Below are positions 1 to 11,100 of a stretch of 64,000 nucleotides of DNA, one piece after another. Positions within the stretch are counted from its first letter, which is position 1. Each line of letters starts with the position of its first letter. The stretch comes from Hemerocallis citrina (taxonomy: Eukaryota; Streptophyta; Magnoliopsida; Asparagales; Asphodelaceae): the NCBI GenBank assembly GCA_017893485.1, contig CM030362.1, positions 185,278,175 through 185,342,174 on the forward strand, written 5' to 3'. The notes beneath the pieces are model-generated. The model saw only the letters and a program-made list of their open reading frames with translations, searched no databases and had not been told where the DNA came from. The position numbers were made by a program, and so were the translations under genes.

Positions 1-596
1 AAAATAGAATCATATCACTTGCCACTTTGCCGTACCCCCATAGTGGTATGGTTATTGCAACACGTGTTTTAGAAATTTGTGATTTATTTCATATTCGCGA
101 TAAAAAATTTTCTATAGTTTTAATAATGCCTCCAACAATAATAGATCGATTACTACATTAAAACAACAATTAGCTCCTCCATGTCTTGAAATTTTTCATG
201 TTAGATGTGCATGTCATATTCTAAATTTATGTGTACAAGATGCTTTGAAAGTAGCCGATCCATATGTGTATGCAATTACAAATTGTGTACATTTTATTAC
301 TTTGAGTGGTACTATGCTTCAACAATTTAAAGAATGATGTAATCTTAAGGGAGTACATTTTAGAAAATTCTCTAGAGATGTTAAATATCGATGGAACTCT
401 ACTTTCGACTTATTAAATGTTGTTAATCAATACAAAGCAGTTATAAATGTTTTTTTAGTGCAAAAAACATGAAATTTTTTAAATGACTCGAATCATGGTT
501 TTTTGCCGAATCTTTGTTAAAGTTTTTGGAACCTTTTAAAACCACAACTGTGAAGTTTTCAAAATCTTATGATTCCACTCCTAGTAGTATTTTTAT

Positions 597-1684
597 GGGC
601 AAATGGCAAAAAATACCTATGATCTATGAGGTAAAAGCTTTTAACCCCCTAATCTATGAGTCAATGCGATAAACCCCCTGAACTATAAATTACGGTCAAA
701 TCTAGTATGAAAAACCTAAAAAGAGACATGAAATGACCAAATTGTCCTTATATTAGTAAACCATTAAAAAAACCAAAAAAGAAAATTCAGAACTTAAAAA
801 AAAACCAAAAAATCAGAATCTAAAAAAAATTCAAAACCAAAAAAATCTGACCTTTGTTTTAATTTTTATGTTCTCAGATCAAAATCAAAATCAAAATCAA
901 AATGTTATTCAAATCTTAAATCAAAATGTTAAATCAAAATCAAAATCAAAATCCAAATCTAAAATCCAAAATCAAAATCTAAAATTCAATGTTTATGTTA
1001 TTCTTAATTTTCGTTCGTTTTTCTTTTTGGGTTTTGATTGTTGGGTTTTCTTTGTTTTCTTAGGATCGAAAGGAGGCAACGGGAGCTAAATGTGGTGGCG
1101 GTGGGGATGGAGGAGGCGGCGGTGGGGGTCAGGTAGAGGTCGATGGCGGGGTCAGGGTCGGGTGCTGATAATGATGATGATGATGATGAGTTCTGATGTT
1201 GTTACTCCTCTTGGATTTTTGGAGTTGGATTTTGAATTGGGAGTGACAGGGAGGGGATTTGGATTTGGATTTAGGATTTGGGATTGAGATTTAATATTTG
1301 GATTTTGATTTAAAAAATTCAATGCTTATGGATTTGGAAAAAAATGTTGATTTTTGTTTTGATTTGGATTTTAATTTTGGTATGGATTTTGATTTTGATG
1401 ATGATATGATGGATTTTGGTTTTTATTTGTGTGAAAAGTTTTTGGTTTTTTTCTGGTTTTTCTTCTAATGGATTTTTGCGGTTTTTTTTGGAGACAAAGA
1501 AACAGTGAACAATAAGGGCAATTTGGACATTTCACATAGATTTTTAGGATTTTCATATAGGTTTTGACTGCATTTTGTAGTTTTTTTTTTTGGGGGGGGG
1601 GGGGGGGGTTATCGCTTTGACTCATAGATCAGGGGGTTAAATGCTTTTGCCTCATTAATCATGGGTGTTTTTTGCCATTTGCCA
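597..1684. mobile_element. Non-autonomous Mutator-like (MULE) element with long TIRs
   Basis: A 1,088-bp insertion in the hAT transposase, flanked by a perfect 9-bp direct repeat TATTTTTAT (588-596 and 1685-1693). The left end starts GGGCAAATGGCAAAAAA and the right end is its near inverse, TTTTTTGCCATTTGCCA. The inverted similarity continues, with divergence, for roughly 100-150 bp on each side. A 9-bp TSD plus long TIRs is the Mutator signature. The interior is low-complexity (AAATC-type runs on the left, GATTTGG-type runs on the right), a G17 run lies at 1592-1608, and no transposase is visible. The short ORFs inside are low-complexity and unlikely to be genes. Confidence 0.85.
870..990. 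repeat. (CAAAAT)n-like low-complexity tract
   Basis: Degenerate tandem hexamers of the CAAAAT type in the left half of the MULE-type element. Complementary ATTTTGG/GATTTGG-rich sequence fills the right half (about 1255-1420), so the whole element could fold on itself. Confidence 0.7.
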
Positions 1685-2740
1685 TATTTTTATTTCTATA
1701 ATTACTATGATGCAAACTTTTCAAGAAATGCTTTTCTCATATTAGCCATATTGTTATCCCGCTTATGATAAATTTTTAAAGTATTTTAATCCTCCTCTTA
1801 TGTTGTATTATATTGCTACTTTAATGGATCATCTTATCAAATTAGCTTGTACGAAGAGTTTGATTGAATTGTTTTTTTTACTTTACTTAACGAAGGCTCT
1901 GAATATGAGTGTAATGATTATTTAGCTACATTTGAGTTGACATTGAATAACTTGTATAATTTTTATGATAGAACCTATGCATCTAGTAGTACAACATGCC
2001 AAACTAGTATACCAACTTCTTCTTCTACTAGAGGTAAGGGTAAGAGTACGTTAGAAGATGACACTGCTTATTTACTTTCTTGTATTTAATCTAAAAACCT
2101 AGGACTAATGAACCTAATTAATTAAACTGGTATAATTCACTGGAAAGTGAGAGTTCCAGTTCGAAGATTGAAGTGTTATAATGGTGGACGAACATGAAAC
2201 TTTTTTTCTAATTCTTTCACATATAGCTAGAGATCTAATAACCCCTCATGTGTTTACAGTTACATCAGAAAGTATTTTTTCTTCAAGTAGCATGGTTTTA
2301 ACAAATTACAGGAATCGCTTGAAGCCGGATTTGTTGGATATGCTCTTGTACACCGAATATTGGATGAAATCTGAAAACAAGACTCAATGAATAGCGGTGG
2401 ACACCTCAACAAGTGAAAGCAACTCACCTGAAGATCAACAAGCTTGGTAGAGAATTTGGGGAGATGAGATCCTAGGTTTAGGTTAAGTAGAGGTGCACGA
2501 CAGTAGTCTAATGCCCTCTCTGCAATCTAACACTAGGTTATCTCGAACCTTAGATTATCCTCTTAAACATGTAATTCAATATATTTGTAAGATTTTTAGT
2601 TTTTATTACATGTATTTGTATGTAAAAATGTTGTAAAAACATTATTACAAGTTGAAATGAATAATACATACAATTTTGTTTCACTCTTATACTTGATGTA
2701 CACTTTTTTTAATTTTTTGGAGTTAAAAAAATTAAACCAA

Positions 2741-2926
2741 AACCCAGGCCAACGCATGATCCGGTCGGGTCAGGTTCAACCTAAAAGGGTTGGCGGGTCG
2801 GGTCGAGGTTTTGAAACTTCAATCCGGATCGGGTTTAGGCCCAACCCGGCCTGAGCCCGTCCACTCCCTGGGCAAACCTGGCAGGTTTGGGCCCAGCCCG
2901 GACCGCCCGCCCCGAATGTCAACCCT
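2741..2926 (+). repeat. hAT 3' subterminal region rich in GGGTCGGG/GGCCCAACCCGG
   Basis: Repeated GGGTCGGG and CCCAACCCGG words in both orientations followed by the presumed 3' terminus. Subterminal repeats like this bind hAT transposase. The boundary at 2926 is inferred from terminus-like sequence, not from a TSD. Confidence 0.5.
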
Positions 2927-3990
2927 AAGTAACGTTCTTTATTTGAAACAGAACATAGATTGACTATTGGAAAGATTGGTGGTGGGCCCCATCAATTTAA
3001 AAAGAAGATTCCCTGAGGCATATAAGTACGCATCAGATAAGAATGACTGGGTGACGAGTTAGTGGCAGAACGAAGCATGGAGGCCAAGAATAAATGGTGA
3101 ACTGAGCAAGGTGGCAAGAAACCAGAAAAGGGAACTCATTCAATTTTTGCAAGACTGAAAACTGACGAGTTAGGATCATCAAGATAGGATCGCCTATGGG
3201 ACTGGTAATGGTAGACAATTTTCAGTAAAATCGAATTATGAATTGATCAATTATGGGGGAGTGCGAGTGCACGATCTAGTATGGACCGCTGATGGTGCGT
3301 GCTTTCAACTAGCTTGCTGTGCGTAACAGTATTCTAACTAGGGACAACTTGGCCAGGTGAAAGTGGCAAGGTCTAGGAGAATGCATCAAGTGCAATCTAG
3401 AAAGGGAAACGGTGGATCACATGTTCATGATTTGTCGGTATGCTAAACCGTTATGGGAGGACTTGTTCCGCAAATTCAGTATCTATACTGGATACAATCC
3501 AATATGTTTGGGGATCTTGGAGGGAGCACAATGTTCGTAGGTGCAACATTGAGCTTTGGGAGACTGAGATAGTCGCTACCTGTTGGGCCATATAATTAGA
3601 AAGGAATAATATATGATTAGAAAGGAATAGTGAAATCTTTAGACCCACTCACAGTCCACTCATGCATCAACAACTTCTAAACATGATTTATGTCCAAAAA
3701 AAACTTTTAAGCAAGATTAAAAGCTAGTACTATTTTTTGGACACAAACAGCAGGTACCTAGGCTAGAAAGACGGTTTAGGAGATATACGCTGACGTTACT
3801 ACTTCCGCATACGTGGGAGATTTAGAGGATAGGGTGGGAACACAATAGATCATGCGGTGAGTGTCCGGCCACATACACGGGTGTGCGTTCTTGCTTAGTT
3901 CTGTTTTTGAATTCATGTTTGGGTAGCTCTTTTGAGCGGGGACCTCTTAAAGGTTTGAGGGGAGGGGATCTCTTTTTTTTTTGTAGAGAA
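2927..3990 (+). pseudogene. LINE (L1-type) ORF2 3' end, decayed
   Basis: Remnant of the C-terminal part of an L1-type ORF2. Around 3340-3480 the plus strand reads as a zf-RVT (reverse-transcriptase zinc-binding) domain: CIKCNLERETVDHMFMICRY followed by AKPLWEDLFRKF, preceded by LTRDNLA. Upstream blocks (2940-3250) look like the linker after the RT, with GRFSVKSNYELIN-like residues. Stops and frameshifts are frequent. No RT core is present, so this is a 5'-truncated copy. A T-rich run at 3971-3982 is close to the presumed end. There is no clear TSD. Confidence 0.65.
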
Positions 3991-4114
3991 TAAGTATTAT
4001 GACTCAGCTGGTTGGGTTACATGAACTTCATACTCCATATTTTGAATGCATATTTTGTTAAATAACTTATTAATGGACGACGAGGTAACTTTAGCCCCAC
4101 CATTTATGATCACC

Positions 4115-4433
<319 letters not shown>

Positions 4434-4476
<43 letters not shown>
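4434..4476. repeat. (TA)n microsatellite, right of MITE
   Basis: Continuation of the TA array beyond the palindromic element. Confidence 0.9.
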
Positions 4477-4478
<2 letters not shown>

Positions 4479-4715
4479 AAACAGTCTCGAAATGTATTGA
4501 AATTGTTCATCGCCACTTTGTTCGAAGGATGACATGTTTAAGAGCCTTTTGTGCATGCAAGCCTAGTAGTTGGGGTCCAACAGTACACGATGAAACATGC
4601 CCAACATATTACCTTTGGTTATTGCCGACGACTTCGTTAGCATTGGAAGTGCTAACTCATCTACCAAAGAAAGGTTCATGGTTTTTAGGATGGCTCATTA
4701 ACAATATGGTCTAAT
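4477..4715. other. Unassigned sequence between MITE and hairpin
   Basis: No recognisable family. A 61-codon plus-strand reading frame (4529-4714) has no recognisable motif. It probably belongs to old host or repeat sequence that pre-dates the neighbouring insertions. Confidence 0.4.
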
Positions 4716-4848
4716 AAAAAACTTTTATTCAGATAGATTTAACCGACTTCAAATACATTGCATGAAAAACTTTATTCTTGTCATTAGAATAAAGTTTTTC
4801 ATGCAATGTATTTGAAGTCGGTTAAATCTATCTGAATAAAAGTTTTTT
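4716..4848. other. Perfect 63-bp inverted repeat with 7-nt loop
   Basis: Left arm 4716-4778 and right arm 4786-4848 are exact reverse complements with no mismatch. The loop is TGTCATT. Arms start AAAAAACTTTTATTCAG. A transcript from either strand would fold into a 63-bp perfect stem. No TSD could be identified, so it may be a fold-back MITE, a local inverted duplication or a young hairpin RNA locus. Confidence 0.9.
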
Positions 4849-5193
4849 GTGCAAGTGACATTACAGTGAAATACCAAGATAAATTGGTCAAGCCTGTAAC
4901 TCCTATTTCCCCGTATTTATATTTTGTACTGTTTTGTGTCTCATTGTACTCTCTCGTCTATTTTGAGATCATGTAATTTGTTCTGATTGAATGAAATTAT
5001 TATTCTTGTCTCAACTCAAATTGTGGGTTCTTTTATCAAATTCAATTGTGTGCCATTTGTACCGTTCTTCATGAGAAATGGACGGATTCTTCTCATTATC
5101 TCTCTCATCCCCATTTTTGTGCATTTTGACCATTTCTTCTGTTGGGCTCTTATTGAAACGGATCCCCAAAACCCGCGAACCCGCAAACCCTAT

Positions 5194-5201
5194 TATATAA
5201 A
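5194..5201 (+). promoter_or_regulatory. TATA box of 5' LTR promoter
   Basis: TATATAAA in a CTATTATATAAATCCC context about 300 bp into the LTR, followed by ACCCTAA-rich sequence. The same box is at 13205-13212 in the 3' LTR. Its position fits the U3/R boundary of LTR promoters. The start site itself is not visible. Confidence 0.55.
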
Positions 5202-6827
5202 TCCCTAACCCTAATCAAACCCTGTTACTGTTAAACCCTAATCTATACCCCGCCGCTAATCACCTTCTTCACCCCGTTCCCTTCTCCGTATCTTTCGCAC
5301 GCCATCAACCCAAATTCCTCCACTCCGATCACCATCGCCATACCCAATCCGCCTCGTCGACCCCCACAGCACCACCACCTCCACAAACTCCATCGACGTC
5401 GCCTCCGCCATCTCTCCAACCACCGAACTCCACCCTCTGTTCGAACCCAACAGCAGAATCGCCATCGCCGCGCCGTCGCTTCTCGACGTCGCACCATTGT
5501 CTCCGCCGTCGTCGTCGTCCTCGTCACAGTCGAAGCCATCGCCGCGCAGTCGTCGCACTCACCCTCTCCCTCTCGCACTCTGTTTCGATCGAAAGAACGA
5601 AGAAGAGAACGAACGAAGGAAGAAGACAACGATATTGGCGGGATTTAATCTTGGCCATCAGATCACGTCAAGATCCGCGCTATCAGAGCCCACCTGATCG
5701 GTGTCCCGTGTTCTGGCCACAGCGGATCCCATTCCGCTGTACGCTGTTCGTCCCAGATCCGGTGCGCTGAAGCCATCTGATTCGCTACCGTTGCTGTACC
5801 GTGTTCGTGCCGCACCAGATCCGCTCGCTGTCCGCTGTTCTGGGCTGATCCTGTGTGCGGGGAAAACTCGATCTCCGATCAATTTTCGCACGCGCTTTTT
5901 GAGGACTTTTTCCAGGATTTTTCTACCCAAAATGCTTCTACAAGCGGATCTAGTCATCGTCAAATTATGGCAAGTATCCTTGTACATTTTATTGTTCTAG
6001 TACAAGCACCCTTGAAATACTACAAATAGTTAGATTGTGACTCCCCTTTGAAAATCATTGTAAATCAATTTTGAACCTTCAAACCCACAATTCTATGAGT
6101 CACAAAACTTCCTCGTATTAAATAATAATCAATTGGACTCTTTTACCCCCTTGAACACATGAATCACATGGACATATGAATTAAGGAGCCCTAAAATTGT
6201 AGATACATATATATTTAGTATTTTGATGAATTTGCGACTATTATGACTTGAAAAACATTTATTAGTTGCTGTTTTGACCTCCATGATTATGTATTTATGC
6301 TACATAATGACTTAGACACCAAATAACATTTTTCCATGAAATCTACACTAGCAAGTTAATTCTACGTGTTGCTGTCTGAATATTCTTTTACGGTTTTGAC
6401 CCTTTTATCATTTGAATCTGGACCCGAGCCCTGAATAGAAATTGTAGATCCGGATGTGTAGATATCGATAGACTCCAAAATGTTTGAATTTGGAGTTACG
6501 GTCTAGGAGTTATGGCAGTTATACTGCAGCTGTGTCAGTAGATGCAGATTTGCAAAACTGCTGTATATATTTACTTTGCAAACTAATTTAGCTGTGTAAA
6601 CAGCGAGCGTTTGACTTGAAATTTCATATGTAGTTGCTAGATACCCTATAGGACATCCACAATTTTTCTTAGAATTAATCTACATTATTTCAACTCTATT
6701 TCATATGCATAAATACAAATATACAAATTCTGCCTGAACAAATGTAATAAGCCGGGGTTAAGGGAAAGACTATAGAGTGGACAACATAGGTAAGTGTACT
6801 CAGAAGGGGGCCCGTGTTTCCCAGTAC

Positions 6828-7340
6828 TCGATTCATGAACCTGTTGCATGTGATGTATTCATGGAGTCAGTTACTTGACTCATGAACCTGTTGTATTCAT
6901 GGACCCACTGTGTGGTCCTTGAACCTGTTAGTATTCACGAACTCGTTTCGTGAACCTGTTATTTAATTTCGTATTCATGAACCGTGCCTGCCTGATACCT
7001 GATACTTGATACCTGAAACCTGAGTACGCCGCCCTATAGACTCCATTACTAGGTCTAAAAGCAACTGATTTGACTGTAGCAACCATGTAGTAAAAGTATG
7101 GATGCATGTCGTGCTACCTAGATAGTAATCACACAAGACTTGAACTTAATACCTGATACATGATTACCTGTTACCTGATTATCCTGTTACCTGAATACTT
7201 GGTTACCTGATATCTGAAACAAGAAACCTGAACATGACACCTGAACATGACACCTGCAACTTGAAATATGAAACTTGATACGTAAAACCTGACACATGAA
7301 ACATGATACTTGATGTTAGTTACCCCTATAGGTGTACCTG
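6828..7340 (+). repeat. Degenerate ACCTGATA / TGAACCTGTT array in LTR
   Basis: Dozens of imperfect 8-12-mers (TTCATGAACCTGTT, then TTACCTGATACCTGA and CCTGAACATGACA variants). The same array sits at about 14839-15350 in the 3' LTR. No coding role is apparent. Confidence 0.8.
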
Positions 7341-7958
7341 ACATGTGTTTCACCACTAGCAGTTGTTATCCAACCTAGTTATTAAGATGATCCCTCTTGC
7401 TAGCTAGTTCTTAAATTTGTCCACTACTTCTTATAACTCTGCTTATTCTTGATTCCAATTCTTGTTTCCCTTACTTATACTTGTTTTCACTATTTGTGGC
7501 CCTAGCTTGTACTAAGGGCATTTTCTCTTGTTTCCCCTTTGTTTCCCTGTTTATATTTTATTAAACAGACTTTGGAGACGAGCTTCCCGCAGGAATTGGT
7601 GAGCAAAGGTTCTAGCCTTCACATGGAGAAGAACTTGATTAGAACATTTATTACTTGCATTATTTGTTTAATTTTGGATTATTATTTCTTGAAATTTGAG
7701 AACTTGTAACGGGCTGATGTTCCCGAGTTTAATTTGATTCAGACTTGAAACTACTTGGATGTTTTATCATATTTCAGTTGTTTCTGTTGCTAATAAAGTA
7801 TTCATGCATGCTTGGTTTTATATATCTCTCTTGTTATATACTTGTTGTGATGCTGAGTCGATCCTACAGCTTATGAATGAGGTTAAGATCATTCGCTGGG
7901 CTTCGTCACGTACTCGTATTTCCGTATTTTGGGAAGCGGAGTGTGATAAGGTTTTTAG

Positions 7959-7970
7959 TGGTATCAGAGT
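7959..7970 (+). promoter_or_regulatory. Primer binding site, tRNA-iMet
   Basis: TGGTATCAGAGT, 10 nt after the LTR end, matches the complement of the plant initiator tRNA-Met 3' end (TGGTATCAGAGC) with one difference. It primes minus-strand cDNA synthesis. Confidence 0.9.
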
Positions 7971-8119
7971 CAGGTTTGGCTAATGTGTTGGTTAACTAAT
8001 GCATTAGACAGGCCTGACTCAGTCAGGGTTAACTCAGCATTTGACAGGCCATAAAATTGCATGAAAAATTTTATTATCAACTTGATCTGGATCCTGATTG
8101 TTTTGGGTTTGTGCAGGAC

Positions 8120-11100
8120 ATGGCTCGAAAGAACTCTTCGTCCGCCCAGTCTGGGGGTGATCAGACTGACCATCCTGCCATTATGCAGCTGTTACAGATG
8201 CAGCAAGAACAAAATGAGCGGCACGTGCAGCAGATGATGCAAATGCAGAGAGAACATGCCGAGTTGATGAGGGCAGCCTTAGGAGCTGCCAACAGAGAGC
8301 CGCTTGCACCTGCACCTGGGGGATTGCCGCCTAGACCAGGCAATGTAGCCGATTTCTTGAGGCTACACCCCGATAAGTTTACAGGTGCTGAAGGTCCATT
8401 GGAGGCTGAGCAGTGGCTCATTAGGATGGAGCAACTATTGATCGCTGCCAGGATAGCTGATGTGGACCGAGTGGATGTCGTAAGCATCCAGCTGGTGGAT
8501 CTCGCCCACATCTGGTGGCGAGCTGAGATGGAGAGACTTGAGCGCCCCGTCGCCTGGGCTGTTTTCAGGGAGAGCTTCCTTACTAAGTTCTTCCCTGATG
8601 TCATCAGGAACGAGATGGAACGACAGTTTGTCGCGCTCACCCAGGTTCGTCAAATAGTATTTTATATGCAAAAATTCATTTGTCAGTCTATGTTATATTG
8701 ATGCTTAACTAAGACACTATCTTGAATCAGGGAAATCGGACCGTGGACGAGTATGTCGCGGAGTTTACCCGTTTGAGTCGTTTTGCCACGACTATGGTGG
8801 CTGATGATGAGGCCAAAGGCCGTCGCTTTTTGCTGGGCTTGGATATCGATATCCAGGATCGCCTGGCTGCTTTGAGGCTTCGTTCCTACCCTGATATCCT
8901 GGAGGCCGCCAGGAGCCAAGAACAGACCAGCAAGCGGAAGCGTGCTATCAAGCAGTCTGCCCCGCACCCTGTCGCTACTAGGCCCACTAGAGGGCCAATC
9001 AGGAGGCCAGTTCCAGCCCACCCTGCCAGGGCTGCTCCCTACCCTGCTGCTGCTCCACGGAGAGAGGGTTACTGCGACTTTTGTCAGATTACAGGACATA
9101 TGCGCAGGGATTGCAGACGGGCTAACGGTCGCTGTTACGGGTGTGGTGCTGGTGATCACACTGTTCGGGACTGCCCGCAGAGGAGGGCTGCGCCACCCGC
9201 TGGTGCACCAGCTCAGGGTCAGGCCAGGCCGCCACTTCCCCCTCAGCATCAGATCGTCGGTCAGAGGACCGCTACCCCGAGGAGAGGTCAGGCCTTCAAC
9301 CTGACTGCGGAGGAAGCTGAGACCGCGGAGGAAGTCGTTGCAGGTATAATTGTATTTTATTGTGTGTTATTTATTTTATGCTCTATTGTTCATCTTGCAT
9401 TATACCTTGTGTAGTTCTTTTCACATCAGTATTACTATCCCTTATTATCCCGCATATTCATCCCTTCCTGTATTTTGACTCCATCATAGGTATTATCCTA
9501 GTCCATTCCTTTCCTGCCCATGTCCTATTTGATTCCGGGGCGACCCACTCTTTCGTTTCCTCCCGCTTCGTGGATCAGCATCAGTTGGAGTGCAGTGATA
9601 TGCAGACAGCTTGGAACATCACCACAGGTGGCGGTGTTGTCGTTTGCTCCAAGGAGTGTAAGCAGAGTCCCTTGATTATTGGGGACAGGGATTTCAAGGC
9701 AGACCTGATAATGATTGGCAATTCAGGTTTCGATGTGATTCTCGGCATGGATTGGCTGGGGGAGTTTCATGCTGTCATCGATTGCCGCGCGAAGAAGGTT
9801 GTATTCAGGATTCTGGAGCATGATGAGTTTGAATTCCATGCTCGGGAAACACCTCTTGGGCGAGGTAAGAGGGTGGCAAATGATGAAGATTGTGCAATGG
9901 AATTGAACACAGGCTGTGAGGCTGCGCCTCTTGTAGTGCAGGAATTCCTGGATGTGTTCCCAGAGGAATTGCCCGGGTTACCTCCAGATCGAGAGGTGGA
10001 GTTTAGTATTGACGTTCTGCCAGGTACAGTGCCTATATCGAAAAGCCCGTACAGAATGGTGCCAGTCGAGCTTGCAGAGTTGAAGGTACAAGTTCAGGGT
10101 CTTTTGGATTTGGGTTTCATCAGACCGAGTGTGTCACCGTGGGGAGCTCCTGTGCTATTCGTCAATAAGAAGGACGGAAGTCGCAGGTTGTGTATGGATT
10201 ACCGAGAGCTAAACAATGTTACTGTGAAGAATCAGTATCCACTACCCAGGATCGACGACCTATTTGATCAGTTGGGCGGTGCTGCAGTGTTTTCGAAGTT
10301 GGACCTTCGCTCGGAGTACCATCAGGTGAAGGTGAAAGCAGCGGATGTGCCGAAGACTGCGTTCAGGACCAGGTATGGGCATTATGAGTTCTTGGTGATG
10401 CCCTTCGGTGTCACGAATGCCCCAGCAGTATTTATGAGCTTGATGAACAGAGTCTTCTCCCAGTTCCTTGACAGATTCGTGGTGGTCTTCATAGACGACA
10501 TCTTGGTGTATTCGCGGAATCGAGAAGAGCATGCGGAGCATCTGAGAACAGTCTTGCAGACTCTAAGGGAGAACAAGCTCTATGGAAAGCTCAGCAAGTG
10601 TGAGTTCTGGCTTGATCGGGTTCCATTCTTGGGACATATTATCTCGGGCGAGGGAGTCTCAGTTGATCCATCCAAGATTGCTGCAGTGAAGGATTGGCCA
10701 GTGCCAAAGTCAGTTTCTGAGGTGAGGAGTTTCCTCGGGCTAGCAGGGTATTACAGGAAGTTTGTACAGGATTTCTCGAAGATTGCTGGACCATTGACTA
10801 AGCTGACAGGGAAGGATCAGAGGTTTGTTTGGAATGAAGCCTGCGGTGAAGCTTTCGCCGAGTTGAAGAACAGGTTGACTTCAGCGCCCGTGTTAACTAT
10901 ACCAGATGGTTCGGGTGGCTTCGTTATTCACTGTGACGCTTCAGGCAGAGGTCTAGGTGCAGTGCTGATGCAGAAGGGTCGGGTGGTTGCTTATGCATCC
11001 AGGCAGTTGAGGCCGCACGAGAAGAACTACCCTACTCACGACTTGGAGTTGGCAGCAGTGATCTACGCTCTGAAGCTGTGGAGACACTACTTGCTGGGAG

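Larger units (their letters stand above)
1..2390 (+). pseudogene. hAT transposase (BED/RICESLEEPER-like), broken
   Basis: Would catalyse cut-and-paste transposition if intact. At about 190-250 the plus strand reads CLEIFHVRCACHILNLCVQD, the conserved hAT core block. A stretch resembling the block before the dimerisation domain, ending MLYYIATLMD, lies near 1760-1830. The C-terminal hAT dimerisation domain is readable at 2181-2390 (FFLILSHIARDLITPHVFTV, then SESIFSSSSMVL and NRLKPDLLDMLLYTEYW). Frameshifts and stops separate the blocks, and a 1,088-bp insertion splits the gene at 596/1685. It cannot make a functional enzyme. The family call is secure and the exact clade is not. Confidence 0.85.
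1..2926 (+). mobile_element. hAT-superfamily DNA transposon, decayed, 5' end outside window
   Basis: Plus-strand remnant of an Ac/RICESLEEPER-type hAT element. Transposase-like sequence runs from the window edge to about 2390. It is followed by a non-coding tail and, at 2741-2926, a GGGTCGGG-type subterminal region ending in a sequence whose reverse complement begins TTAGGGTTGACATTC, a plausible hAT terminus. The 5' terminus lies outside the window, so neither the TIR pair nor the 8-bp TSD can be checked. The element was later split by the MULE-type insertion at 597-1684. Confidence 0.75.
4895..7948 (+). repeat. 5' LTR of chromovirus
   Basis: Starts TGTAACTCCTATTTCCCC and ends GGAGTGTGATA, where the 3' LTR ends GGCGTGACA, so the terminal CA has mutated. 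It contains a TATA box at 5194-5201, a CG-rich block (5250-5700) and a degenerate short-motif array (6828-7340). Reading frames inside the LTR occur in both LTRs on both strands and look like composition artefacts. Confidence 0.95.

Noticed and set aside
5243..5987. Several overlapping open frames on both strands within the 5' LTR, repeated at 13254-13998 in the 3' LTR
   Set aside because: Non-coding LTR sequence with GC bias. The frames are not homologous to anything I know and differ between strands.
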